The translations under genes and the position numbers were made by a program. Source: Cryobacterium sp. Y11 (GTDB lineage Bacteria; Actinomycetota; Actinomycetes; Actinomycetales; Microbacteriaceae). Taken from it: a DNA stretch of 64,000 bases. The stretch spans positions 62,001 through 126,000 of the forward strand of contig NZ_PJJO01000061.1 of NCBI RefSeq assembly GCF_002929535.1, read 5' to 3'. Every line of letters starts with the position of its first letter. Within the stretch, counting starts at the first letter, position 1. Below are positions 8,987 to 16,740 of this stretch, in pieces. The notes under the pieces were generated by a model. That model was not told the DNA's origin. It saw only the letters and a list, made by a program, of their open reading frames with translations, and made no database searches.

Positions 8987-9346
8987 ATGGATACCACCCA
9001 GTTGCTCAAGGGGGTGCTCGATCTGGCCGTCCTGGCCGTGATCGTCGACGACGACGGCTACGGCTATGACATCGTGCGCCGGTTGCGCGCCGCCGGGCTC
9101 GATGAGGTCGGCGACGCGTCGGTCTACGGCACCCTGCGGCGGTTGTACAGCGCAGGAGCGCTGTCGAGCTATGTCGTGCCGTCCGACGGCGGGCCGCACC
9201 GAAAGTACTACGGAATGAACGCGAACGGCCGGGCTCTGCTCGCTGAACAGCGCGCAAACTGGACCGCCTTCGCCGATACTCTCACCCAGCTGCTCGAGAA
9301 GCCGCAATCCACCGTCCACCTCCGTACGATTGGTGACCAGTCATGA
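8987..9346 (+). CDS. PadR family transcriptional regulator
   Basis: 119 residues. Winged-helix DNA-binding protein with the PadR signature: LLKGVLDLAVLAVIVDDDGYGYDI, then the recognition segment ASVYGTLRRLYSAGAL and the wing GGPHRKYYGMNANGRALL. ATG 8987 is preferred over the in-frame ATG 8981 because GAAGG sits 7 nt before 8987. The stop overlaps the ATG of the next gene (ATGA), the usual pairing of a PadR regulator with a HAAS-domain membrane protein. Confidence 0.88.
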   Translation: MDTTQLLKGVLDLAVLAVIVDDDGYGYDIVRRLRAAGLDEVGDASVYGTLRRLYSAGALSSYVVPSDGGPHRKYYGMNANGRALLAEQRANWTAFADTLTQLLEKPQSTVHLRTIGDQS

Positions 9347-10491
9347 GCGAAACCGCCACCACCCAGTCCATTCACGACTTCGCCCTGGCCGTGCGGGCGT
9401 CCCTGAGCGACCTTTCGGTCGATGATATCGACGATCTCACCGACGGCCTCGAAGCAGACCTGACCGAGCAGGCTGCCGATGTCGCCGATGTTGATGCGCC
9501 GGGCTTTGAGCTTGGCGATCCGGTGGCTTACGCCGACGAGCTGCGCGGCGCTGCCGGGTTTGCTGGGCGGGGAGAGGATTCCACGGTTCGGGTGTCGGAG
9601 CTGAGCCGGCTGCGCATCCGGGTCGGTGCTGCGCGAGCGGACGCCGCTCGGCGCATCCGCTCGAGCACGGCCGGTGCGGCGGTGCTCGACTTTCTGCTCG
9701 TGCTTCGCCCGCTCTGGTGGGTGCTGCGCGGCTGGGTCGTTTACGTGGTCGCGTCGGTCTTTGCGGGCGGCGCCGTCAGCACGGTGCCGACCGACCCCGT
9801 GCGTTGGCTTGTGCTCTGCGCCTTCGTGATTTTGAGCGTGCAATGGGGGCGCGGCCGGTGGCTGCCCTGGCGCTGGCTGCCACGCTTTCGCACCGTGGTC
9901 AGTGTGTGCGCGGTCCTGGCCCTGCCGTTGATCCTGAATCTCACTGCGCATCAGGTGGCGTCTGCGCAGGCCAACGCGTATCCGGATTACAACCCGTACA
10001 GCACGACGGGACTCCTGCAGAACGGTCAGGAAGTGACCAATGTGTTCGCCTATGACGCCGACGGCCAGCCGCTCACCGATGTGCAGCTGTTCGACCAGGA
10101 CGGGCACGCGCTCAACCTGGTCAATGAACCGGCCGATACCAACTACCTGCTCCAGTCTGATGCGGCCGGCGTGGAGGACAGGGTCGTGCCGAGCCTGATG
10201 GTGCCGGGCGGCAGCGGCTGGAACGTGTTCCCGCTGCGCCTCATAAAATCAGCGGACATCGACTACAACAATTACGACTACCTCGGACCGGCCGACCAAA
10301 CGGATGCCGCGCCCGCGCCGTTGCCGTTCGCCCAGGTGCGGCCGCTCGTCGACGTGCCGGCAGCGGGGGAGGTGTCGCCCACACCGTCACCGACACCCTC
10401 GCCGGCGCTATCGCCGGAACCGACAGCATCCGCTGCGCCGACGCTTTCGCCGGAACCGACAGCATCCGCTGCGCCGGTGGCCGGACAATGA
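9343..10491 (+). CDS. HAAS-type signalling domain membrane protein with Pro/Ala-rich tail
   Basis: 382 residues. The N-terminal ~80 residues (AVRASLSDLSVDDIDDLTDGLEADL) look like the HAAS/DUF1700 helical domain found beside PadR regulators. Membrane segments follow at about 125-150, 155-170 and 185-200, then an extracytoplasmic domain (GQEVTNVFAYDADGQPL). The C-terminus is a Ser/Pro/Glu/Ala tail containing two copies of LSPEPTASAAPT. Together with the 4-nt-overlapping PadR gene it probably forms a regulatory pair; the signal is unknown. Confidence 0.75.
   Translation: MSETATTQSIHDFALAVRASLSDLSVDDIDDLTDGLEADLTEQAADVADVDAPGFELGDPVAYADELRGAAGFAGRGEDSTVRVSELSRLRIRVGAARADAARRIRSSTAGAAVLDFLLVLRPLWWVLRGWVVYVVASVFAGGAVSTVPTDPVRWLVLCAFVILSVQWGRGRWLPWRWLPRFRTVVSVCAVLALPLILNLTAHQVASAQANAYPDYNPYSTTGLLQNGQEVTNVFAYDADGQPLTDVQLFDQDGHALNLVNEPADTNYLLQSDAAGVEDRVVPSLMVPGGSGWNVFPLRLIKSADIDYNNYDYLGPADQTDAAPAPLPFAQVRPLVDVPAAGEVSPTPSPTPSPALSPEPTASAAPTLSPEPTASAAPVAGQ
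10408..10479 (+). repeat. two tandem 36-bp units in the tail of the HAAS-domain gene
   Basis: Units 10408-10443 and 10444-10479 are nearly identical and each encodes LSPEPTASAAPT or a close variant. The array is in frame, so unit number can vary without breaking the gene. Confidence 0.8.
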
Positions 10492-10622
10492 TGCGGCCGG
10501 CCGCCGATCTGGTGGCGGTCATCAGCCCGTCGGCCATCGACCTGCCGCCGACCCGGTCGGTCGACATCACCGACTGGGTTGCGGTGGGCAACCACCCCGG
10601 TGACGGAGTTCCCTCGACCTGA
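10488..10622 (+). CDS. small ORF overlapping the HAAS-gene stop (hypothetical)
   Basis: 44 codons beginning ATGATG; the first ATG overlaps the upstream TGA (ATGA), the arrangement seen for genuinely coupled genes here. The product (MMRPAADLVAVISPSAIDLP and onward) has no recognisable domain or membrane segment. Codon choice looks like neighbouring genes. It could equally be the frameshifted remnant of a longer C-terminus of the HAAS protein. Confidence 0.3.
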   Translation: MMRPAADLVAVISPSAIDLPPTRSVDITDWVAVGNHPGDGVPST

Positions 10623-10660
10623 CTGGACCGCGCGGATTAGGGTGGCACCAGAGGGGAACC

Positions 10661-11467
10661 ATGAGTCGACACATCATGCACGGGCCAAACAATTTCGCGG
10701 TTGCACGAGCGCGCTGGCTCGCCACGAGCGCAGCGATGGCCGCCGCACTCCTCGCGCTTACCGGCTGCGCTACCGGTGAGAGCGTCGCTGCCGACACGGT
10801 CGACCACATAGCTGCGGAGCTCACCGACGAGCTGGACTCGCCGGTGTCGAGGGTACGCGATGCAGAGTGGTTTGCGGCCACCTACATTACGCCGCTGAAT
10901 TCCGAGGCTGGCGGCCGTGGTTTTGCGGTCTACGCGGACACACTCGCGTGGAGCGGGAGCTCCGGTGACGAGTCCGGCGCTCGCATCGAGGTGCGCATCC
11001 GAGTGGATGTGGAGCAGAAGCATGCGGTCGGGATCGGCGATTCCTCGTACGCAGACGGCAGTGCCACAAAATGCTTTCGCTACGAGGTTTTCCGGCGACC
11101 ACATCCGGTCACCCGAAAAGGCATCAAGTGCCCGGACAACCCCGAGATCACCACCCCGACCGCGGCGCCACTCCCGGCCCTGCCCGACGACGCCAGGGAC
11201 CTGCTCGTGACGGTACTCGGTGCCGCGACGAGCGCGAGTCTGGAACGAGACGTGCGCGCCGCCTTCCCGCACGACTTCATTTCCGTCGAAACGGATGTCG
11301 TCGGTGACGAATTCCTGGCCGCCGTTGGTGTTCCCGGTGAGCGCGAATGCATCGTGGGAGTGCGCGGTGTCGACGGTGTGGTGGAGTTCGCCAGCTTCGA
11401 TCGCACCTGGATCGAGCCCGGTGAACTCGGCTGCTCAACGCGTCTCGTGACGAGCCCGCCCCACTAG
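10661..11467 (+). CDS. hypothetical lipoprotein
   Basis: 268 residues, family not recognised. The N-terminus has a positively charged start, the hydrophobic stretch AAMAAALLALTGC and a lipobox LTGC (C near residue 36), so the protein is lipid-anchored. The mature part has no motif I recognise; four further Cys may form disulphides. AGAGGGGA precedes the ATG by about 6 nt, and a possible -10 TAGGGT lies 17 nt upstream. It ends close to a hairpin facing gabT2. Confidence 0.6.
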   Translation: MSRHIMHGPNNFAVARARWLATSAAMAAALLALTGCATGESVAADTVDHIAAELTDELDSPVSRVRDAEWFAATYITPLNSEAGGRGFAVYADTLAWSGSSGDESGARIEVRIRVDVEQKHAVGIGDSSYADGSATKCFRYEVFRRPHPVTRKGIKCPDNPEITTPTAAPLPALPDDARDLLVTVLGAATSASLERDVRAAFPHDFISVETDVVGDEFLAAVGVPGERECIVGVRGVDGVVEFASFDRTWIEPGELGCSTRLVTSPPH

Positions 11468-11473
11468 TAGTTA

Positions 11474-11495
11474 CCCGTCACCGAGCCGTGACGGG
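11474..11495. terminator. hairpin between convergent lipoprotein and gabT2
   Basis: CCCGTCAC (11474-11481) and GTGACGGG (11488-11495) form a perfect 8-bp stem with a 6-nt loop. No U tract on either strand. It lies exactly between two convergent genes, so a bidirectional terminator is the natural reading. Confidence 0.5.
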
Positions 11496-11514
11496 GGAGC
11501 TACGACGCGAGCAA

Positions 11515-12861
11515 CTACGCCGGGTAGGCGGCGACCAGAGCGGTAAGTGCTTCTTCGAGCACGGTCGCAGCATCGTCGATCAGCTCGCCGGAGATCACGA
11601 CACTCGGCATGATGCGCAGCACGGAATCCCAGCTGCCGGCATCCAGCGCGATAACGCCGTTCATGGACGCATGCTTGAGCACGGCGGTGAGAGCCTCTGG
11701 GTAGGGCTTCTTGGTGCCGGGGTGCACGAGCTCGACGCCGAACATGGCGCCCTTACCGCGCACCTCGCCGACGATGGAGAACTTCTCGGCCCAGTCGCCG
11801 ATGCGCGCCCAGAGCGCAGCCTCGACGCGCTTGGCTTCGCCCAGCAGATCGCCCTGCTCGATCAGGTTGAACACCGCGAGGGCGGCGGCTGTCGAAACCG
11901 GGTTGCCACCGAAGGTGCCGCCAATGCCGCCGGGCTGCACGGAATCCATGATGTCGGCACGTCCCGTGACGGCGGCCAGCGGAAAGCCGCCGGCGATGCC
12001 CTTGGCCGTGGTGACGAGGTCGGGCACGACGTCGTGGTGTTCGATCGAGTACCAGACGCCGGTGCGGGCGAGGCCGGCCTGAATCTCATCGGCGACAAAG
12101 ACGATGCCGTTCTCGGTGCAGAACTCGCGAATGCGCTTGAAATAGCCGGGGGCCGGAATGACCACGCCGCCGTCGCCCTGAATCGGCTCGACGAAGAACG
12201 CCGCGATCTCGGTGGCACCAATGTGGGTTGTGATGTAGTCGATGGTCTTCTCGGCCGCTTCGAGCCCGCTCAGGCCGTCGCGGAACGGGTAGCTCGTTGG
12301 CACACTGTAAATCTCGCCAGGGAACGGGCCCATGCCGGCGCGTTCGGGCCAGGGCCGGTAGGTCATCGTCATGGTCAGGTTGGTGCGGCCGTGGAAAGCG
12401 TGGTCGAGCGCCACGATGGCACGGCGACCGGTGAACTTGCGGGCAATCTTCACCGCGTTCTCCACCGCCTCAGCGCCGGTGTTGACCAGAATCGAGTGCT
12501 TCTCAAAGTCACCGGGGGTGATCTGGCTCAGCTTCTCGGCGACCGCCACATAGTTCTCGTATGGCGTTACCGTGAACAGGGTGTGGGTCAGCTTCGCCGC
12601 TTGAGCGGATGCTGCTGCTGCGACATCCGGATGCGCGTGACCGATCGTGGTCACCCCGATGCCAGATCCGAGGTCGATGATTTGGTTTCCATCGACATCG
12701 ACCAGAATGGCTCCCGCGCCGTGGTCCATGTAGATATTGGCCAGGGTTCCGGCGCCGCGGGCGACCGTTTTCTCACGTCTGGCCTGCAGCTCAACCGACT
12801 TAGGGCCGGGGAGAGCCGTCACGAGTTTGCGTTGCTGGGGCACCGAATACGTTGCAGTCAT
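11515..12861 (-). CDS. gabT: 4-aminobutyrate aminotransferase (paralogue 2)
   Basis: 448 residues, class-III PLP aminotransferase closely related to the protein at 6904-8292: both begin with QxRKxVTAxPGP and share ILVNTGAEAVENAVKIARKFTGRRA-type and TTAKGIAGGFPLAAVTGRADIMD-type blocks (PLP lysine in TTAKGIAGG). Probably GABA or a related omega-amino acid as substrate. The start ATG 12861 lies 6 nt after a TAGGCT box, so the mRNA is probably leaderless; the GGAGGA touching the ATG is too close to act as a Shine-Dalgarno site. Confidence 0.92.
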   Translation of the reverse strand: MTATYSVPQQRKLVTALPGPKSVELQARREKTVARGAGTLANIYMDHGAGAILVDVDGNQIIDLGSGIGVTTIGHAHPDVAAAASAQAAKLTHTLFTVTPYENYVAVAEKLSQITPGDFEKHSILVNTGAEAVENAVKIARKFTGRRAIVALDHAFHGRTNLTMTMTYRPWPERAGMGPFPGEIYSVPTSYPFRDGLSGLEAAEKTIDYITTHIGATEIAAFFVEPIQGDGGVVIPAPGYFKRIREFCTENGIVFVADEIQAGLARTGVWYSIEHHDVVPDLVTTAKGIAGGFPLAAVTGRADIMDSVQPGGIGGTFGGNPVSTAAALAVFNLIEQGDLLGEAKRVEAALWARIGDWAEKFSIVGEVRGKGAMFGVELVHPGTKKPYPEALTAVLKHASMNGVIALDAGSWDSVLRIMPSVVISGELIDDAATVLEEALTALVAAYPA

Positions 12862-12867
12862 TCCTCC

Positions 12868-12873
12868 AGCCTA
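12868..12873 (-). promoter_or_regulatory. -10 box (TAGGCT) for leaderless gabT2
   Basis: TAGGCT on the minus strand ends 6 nt before the ATG at 12861, placing +1 on the start codon. Confidence 0.55.
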
Positions 12874-12902
12874 GAACTGTCGGCCGGGCACGGTGACACC
12901 TG

Positions 12903-13730
12903 TTAGAGGCGTTCGCGCGGAAATACCCGGTTTGCGATGCGATTGAGGGTGCCGACCGGTGGCGATTCGTTGTAGGCGTTGGCCAATTCCTGACCGGACA
13001 GCTTGTGGATGGCCGCCATGATCTCATCCGTTGCCTGCCGGCGAGCCTTGCCAGAAGTTGCCGGGCCGTGATGGCCGAGGTCGAGCGGTTCACCAAAAGT
13101 AACGGTGACCTTGCGGATGCGCGGTATTTTGGTGCCGACCGGCTGAATCTCCTGGGTGCCGATCAAACCGACCGGAACGACGACAGCGCCAGTAGTGAGG
13201 GCGAGCCAGGCCACGCCGGTGCGTCCCTTATAGAGGCGGCCGTCGAGGGATCGGGTGCCTTCCGGATAGATCGCGAAGGCTCCCTCAGCGTCAAGCACGG
13301 CGCGACCGGCGTCGAGCGCGACCTGCGCGGCCTGCCCGGCGCCGCGTTCAACGCCGATGGCACCGATCGCGGTGAAGAAGGTGCGGGACACCCAGCCTTT
13401 AAAGCCGGTTCCGGTGAAGTAGGTGGATTTTGCCAAAAACTGCACGCGCCGGGTCGCGACGAGCGGAATGACGAGGCTGTCGATGAACGACAGGTGGTTG
13501 CTGGCGAGAATGACGCTGCCGGTCGCTGGGATGTTCTCGCGGCCGACGATCTCTGGCCGAAACACGATTCGGGCGACGGGCGCCATGATTCCGTAGCCGA
13601 GAAAATAGACGAATCCCGGGCGCTTGACCCGTTCTGGTTCATCGGGGGCGTCATCCGCGACGGCGGCATCATGGCTATCGATCGTGATGGTTTCAGTGTT
13701 GTCTTTGGGTTCTGCATCGGCACCAGTCAC
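12903..13730 (-). CDS. plsC: 1-acyl-sn-glycerol-3-phosphate acyltransferase family protein
   Basis: 275 residues; phospholipid synthesis, acylating lysophosphatidate at sn-2 at the membrane. The catalytic motif NHLSFID (NHx4D) is near residue 80 and the glycerophosphate-binding EGTRS near 163. An acidic N-terminal extension of ~40 residues precedes the acyltransferase domain, as in many actinobacterial homologues. The start is GTG 13730, with a TAGTGT box ending 6 nt before it and no Shine-Dalgarno sequence. It is divergent from dxr across 67 bp. Confidence 0.9.
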   Translation of the reverse strand: MTGADAEPKDNTETITIDSHDAAVADDAPDEPERVKRPGFVYFLGYGIMAPVARIVFRPEIVGRENIPATGSVILASNHLSFIDSLVIPLVATRRVQFLAKSTYFTGTGFKGWVSRTFFTAIGAIGVERGAGQAAQVALDAGRAVLDAEGAFAIYPEGTRSLDGRLYKGRTGVAWLALTTGAVVVPVGLIGTQEIQPVGTKIPRIRKVTVTFGEPLDLGHHGPATSGKARRQATDEIMAAIHKLSGQELANAYNESPPVGTLNRIANRVFPRERL

Positions 13731-13736
13731 CCGTTG

Positions 13737-13742
13737 ACACTA
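13737..13742 (-). promoter_or_regulatory. -10 box (TAGTGT) for leaderless plsC
   Basis: The box ends 6 nt before GTG 13730 on the minus strand; no Shine-Dalgarno sequence is present. Confidence 0.5.
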
Positions 13743-13785
13743 CGCCACGGCTGGCCAGCATCGAACATTCGCCGCGCCCGGCACC

Positions 13786-13791
13786 TAGCAT
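13786..13791 (+). promoter_or_regulatory. -10 box (TAGCAT) for leaderless dxr
   Basis: The box ends 6 nt before ATG 13798. The intervening GGAGGT directly abuts the ATG, too close for a normal ribosome-binding site. Confidence 0.5.
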
Positions 13792-13797
13792 GGAGGT

Positions 13798-14880
13798 ATG
13801 CGCAGAGTAATCATTCTTGGGTCGACTGGCTCGATCGGAACCCAGGCGCTCGACGTCATTCGCGCTAATCCCGAGCGATTCGAGGTGGTCGGACTCGCCG
13901 CCGGCAGCAACCGCCAACTGCTCGATGCGCAAGCTCTGGACTTTCAGGTCGAACACACCGCTGTAGGAGCGGATGCTGCCGAGCAGCTTGTGCGGGACGT
14001 CGACGCCGACGTCGTGCTCAACGGCATCACCGGTTCGATCGGCCTCGGCCCGACTCTCGCCGCGCTCGCGGCCGGACGCACCCTCGCCCTCGCCAACAAA
14101 GAATCGCTCATCGTCGGCGGCGACCTGGTCAAATCGCTCGCCGCTCCCGGACAGATCGTGCCGGTTGATTCGGAACACTCGGCGATCGCCCAGGCCCTGC
14201 GTGCAGGAACAGCGGATGAGGTGCGCCGGCTCGTGCTGACGGCATCCGGTGGCCCCTTTCGAGGTTTCAGCCGTGACCAGCTCGCTCGCGTAACCCCGGC
14301 GCAGGCCCTCGCGCACCCAACCTGGAACATGGGACTGGTGGTGACCACAAACTCGGCGACGCTGGTGAACAAAGGCCTGGAAATCATCGAGGCACACCTC
14401 TTGTTCGACGTGGAATACGATCGCATCGACGCCGTCGTTCATCCGCAATCAGTGGTGCACTCCATGGTCGAATTTATCGACGGGTCGACCATCGCCCAGG
14501 CTTCACCGCCGGACATGCGGCTACCGATTTCGCTCGGCCTCGACTGGCCGAACCGGGTCGCCGCCGTCGGCACGCCAATCGACTGGACCGTTCCGCACAG
14601 TTGGACCTTCGAACCGCTCGACGATGCGGCCTTTCCGGCGGTTGAGCTGGCCAAAAGGGTCGGCCGCAAGGGTGGCACCTACCCCGCGGTATTCAACGCG
14701 GCCAACGAGCAGGCCGTTGCCGCTTTTCACGCCGGACGTATCGGCCTTCTGCACATCGTCGACACCGTGCTGCGCGTGGTCGAATCGCACGAACAGGGTG
14801 GAGAGCTCACCCGGGAGTCACTCGCCGAGGCCGAACGGTGGGCACGGGCCGCGGCCGACAAGCTGATCGCAGCGCGCTAG
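13798..14880 (+). CDS. dxr: 1-deoxy-D-xylulose 5-phosphate reductoisomerase
   Basis: 360 residues; second step of the MEP isoprenoid pathway, DXP + NADPH to MEP. Rossmann start [32 protein letters not shown] near residue 96, the substrate-loop [10 protein letters not shown] near 122, TASGGPF near 147 and the C-terminal [12 protein letters not shown] block are all present. ispG, a later enzyme of the pathway, lies 5.4 kb downstream. Confidence 0.96.
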   Translation: MRRVIILGSTGSIGTQALDVIRANPERFEVVGLAAGSNRQLLDAQALDFQVEHTAVGADAAEQLVRDVDADVVLNGITGSIGLGPTLAALAAGRTLALANKESLIVGGDLVKSLAAPGQIVPVDSEHSAIAQALRAGTADEVRRLVLTASGGPFRGFSRDQLARVTPAQALAHPTWNMGLVVTTNSATLVNKGLEIIEAHLLFDVEYDRIDAVVHPQSVVHSMVEFIDGSTIAQASPPDMRLPISLGLDWPNRVAAVGTPIDWTVPHSWTFEPLDDAAFPAVELAKRVGRKGGTYPAVFNAANEQAVAAFHAGRIGLLHIVDTVLRVVESHEQGGELTRESLAEAERWARAAADKLIAAR

Positions 14881-14888
14881 CGCGCCGG

Positions 14889-15356
14889 TCAGTCGTCCCG
14901 GTCTTCGCGGTTTTTCTTGGCGTTTTCCGCGTCGTCCTTGGCCTGCTCGGCGCGGTCCTTGGCGTCTTCGTTGTTTCGCTCGGCGGCTGCGGCTGCTGCC
15001 TCCGCCGCGGCCTGAGCCTCGGCCTGAGCCGCGGCCTCGGCGGCAACGACGGCGGCATCGATTTCAACGGTCAGGTCGCCCTGCACCAGATTGATCGCGG
15101 ACTGAATGGACGCCGATCGCTCGGCGCTGACCTGACCGGATGCTGCTGCCGTGCGCAGGTTCGCTTGCATGGCGGTGAGCAGTGACTGGGCGTCGGCAAA
15201 GTCTCCTGCGGCTGAAGCCTCACTGATCGCAAGAATCTCGGTCTGTAGCTGCTCGGCCGTGGCGGCGTGCAGGTCGACGGGGGCGGCCGTGCAGCCGGCC
15301 AGCGGCAGGAGGAGCAGGGTGGCCACGGCCATGGACAGTGGACTGCGTCGATTCAC
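14889..15356 (-). CDS. Ala-rich coiled-coil lipoprotein
   Basis: 155 residues from GTG 15356, which overlaps the kinase stop codon as GTGA, so the two are co-translated. A signal sequence SMAVATLLLLPLAGC ends in a lipobox (C near 23). The second half is an almost uninterrupted run of Ala, Glu, Gln, Lys and Asp (AEAAAQAEAQAAAEAAAAAA), predicted as a long charged helix or coiled coil, ending NREDRDD. No enzymatic motif. Its pairing with a membrane Ser/Thr kinase suggests a surface partner or accessory factor; this is an inference. Confidence 0.75.
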   Translation of the reverse strand: MNRRSPLSMAVATLLLLPLAGCTAAPVDLHAATAEQLQTEILAISEASAAGDFADAQSLLTAMQANLRTAAASGQVSAERSASIQSAINLVQGDLTVEIDAAVVAAEAAAQAEAQAAAEAAAAAAERNNEDAKDRAEQAKDDAENAKKNREDRDD

Positions 15357-16669
15357 GGGTTCACGCTTTCCTGAAGTTGTTGCAGATGAGTGCCCAGCGT
15401 GCCGTCGACGGCCGGATAGCTCGGCGGCACCGCGGTTGGCGCTTCGGCCGGATTCAGCAGGAGCAGAGCAGCGACGGCGAGGGCGATCAGGGTGAGCCCG
15501 CTCGCCAGCAGAACGAGCACGTGCCGCCGCTCCGGGCGGCGCGGCTTGGCCGGGCGCGCGGCGGGGACGTTGGCGGGAGCATCCGTTTTCAGGATCTCGG
15601 TCGGAGCAACGTCGGAGCCGGCAGTGGCGGCCGGCAACAGCAGGGTTGGTTCGGGCGCTGCGGCCGGCAACGCGAGGGTGGGATCGGGCGCGGCGACCGG
15701 CAATAGCTGGGTGGCAGTCGGCGCCGCCGCAGGCAACAGCATGGTGGGCACATCGGCGTTGCTGCTGCCGGTGGCCAACGCCCGCAGCAATACTGCGGCC
15801 TCGGCGGCGGTGGGTCGGTCGGTGGCTTCCCGGGCGGTCATGGCCGCGAGAATATCGGTCCAGTCGGCCCCGAGCAGGCTCGGGATCTCTGGCTGACGTT
15901 GCAACCGGGCCATCGCCGATTCCACGGCGGTTCCGGGGTAGGCGCGCTCGCCGGTGAGACATTCCAGCAGCACCAGGCCGAGCGAATAGACGTCCGATGA
16001 AGAACCGATAGCCCCGCCGAGCGCCTGCTCGGGGCTGAGATAGCTGGCCGTTCCCAGCAGCGTCCCGGTCGCCGTGAGCCGGGTCTGATCGAGCAGCCGG
16101 GCGATGCCGAAATCGGCGAGCTTGGCGTGCATGCCGCGCCCGGGAAAGCCCGAGGGCGCCAACAAAACGTTGGCGGGCTTTACATCTCGGTGGATGATGC
16201 CCCGCGCGTGCACGTAGTGCAGAGCTTCGGCCAGGTCGGCGCCCATCCCGGCCACGTCACGGCTCGGCAGCGCGCCGCCCTCGATGCGGGCGCGAAGATC
16301 GGGGCCGTCGACGAGTTCCATCACGATAAAAGCGCGCGAAAAGCCATCGACGGTCGCCGTTCCCGCGTCGAACAGTGTGACCAGCGCGAAGTGGTTCAGG
16401 CTCGCTAGTAGGGCAATTTCACCGCTCTGACGCTCCGGCTCTGAGGCGCCGCCGTCGGCGCGAAACAACTTGACGGCAACGCTACGGCCCAGCGCCGTGT
16501 CCGTGGACCGATAAACGGATGCCATCCCCCCGGTGCCGATCAGGCTCTCGATCAGAAAACGGTTGGCCAACACGCTGCCGACCGGGCCGAGTGGTGGCAG
16601 CTGCTGAGTGGGAACGGGTTCGTGAGACAGGGGGACCTCCTGGTGTGTCCGACTTCTAGCAAAGCACAT
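15353..16669 (-). CDS. membrane serine/threonine protein kinase (PknB-like)
   Basis: 438 residues from ATG 16669. Hanks-type kinase domain at about 38-290: glycine loop GTGGMASV (45-52), ATP Lys K67 in SVAVKLF, catalytic HRDVKPAN (160-167), DFG (186-188), then TASYLSPEQ. A linker with repeats like MLLPAAAP/ALPAAAPEPT leads to one membrane segment near 377-399 and a short outer tail; no PASTA repeats. The start is uncertain: AGGAGG is placed 5 nt before an in-frame CTG at 16628-16630, which would give LSHEPVPTQQ as N-terminus. The lipoprotein gene downstream overlaps by 4 nt. Confidence 0.9.
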   Translation of the reverse strand: MCFARSRTHQEVPLSHEPVPTQQLPPLGPVGSVLANRFLIESLIGTGGMASVYRSTDTALGRSVAVKLFRADGGASEPERQSGEIALLASLNHFALVTLFDAGTATVDGFSRAFIVMELVDGPDLRARIEGGALPSRDVAGMGADLAEALHYVHARGIIHRDVKPANVLLAPSGFPGRGMHAKLADFGIARLLDQTRLTATGTLLGTASYLSPEQALGGAIGSSSDVYSLGLVLLECLTGERAYPGTAVESAMARLQRQPEIPSLLGADWTDILAAMTAREATDRPTAAEAAVLLRALATGSSNADVPTMLLPAAAPTATQLLPVAAPDPTLALPAAAPEPTLLLPAATAGSDVAPTEILKTDAPANVPAARPAKPRRPERRHVLVLLASGLTLIALAVAALLLLNPAEAPTAVPPSYPAVDGTLGTHLQQLQESVNP

Positions 16670-16728
16670 GCATCCGCTTAGCGGGAGGCACAGTGGCCAC
16701 GGCCAGCCCCTTTGCAGCTTGGTGCGGT

Positions 16729-16734
16729 TACTCT
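16729..16734 (+). promoter_or_regulatory. -10 box (TACTCT) for leaderless rseP-like gene
   Basis: TACTCT ends 6 nt before GTG 16741, the start that gives the family-typical VETVLLF N-terminus. Confidence 0.5.
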
Positions 16735-16740
16735 TCTTCA

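Noticed and set aside
11488-12906. Long plus-strand ORF (472 codons) opposite gabT2
   Set aside because: Antisense shadow of a conserved gene with no recognisable protein features.
14889-15962. 357-codon version of the lipoprotein gene
   Set aside because: The upstream two thirds overlaps the kinase gene in another frame and is Arg/Ala-rich shadow; the lipoprotein signal begins at GTG 15356.
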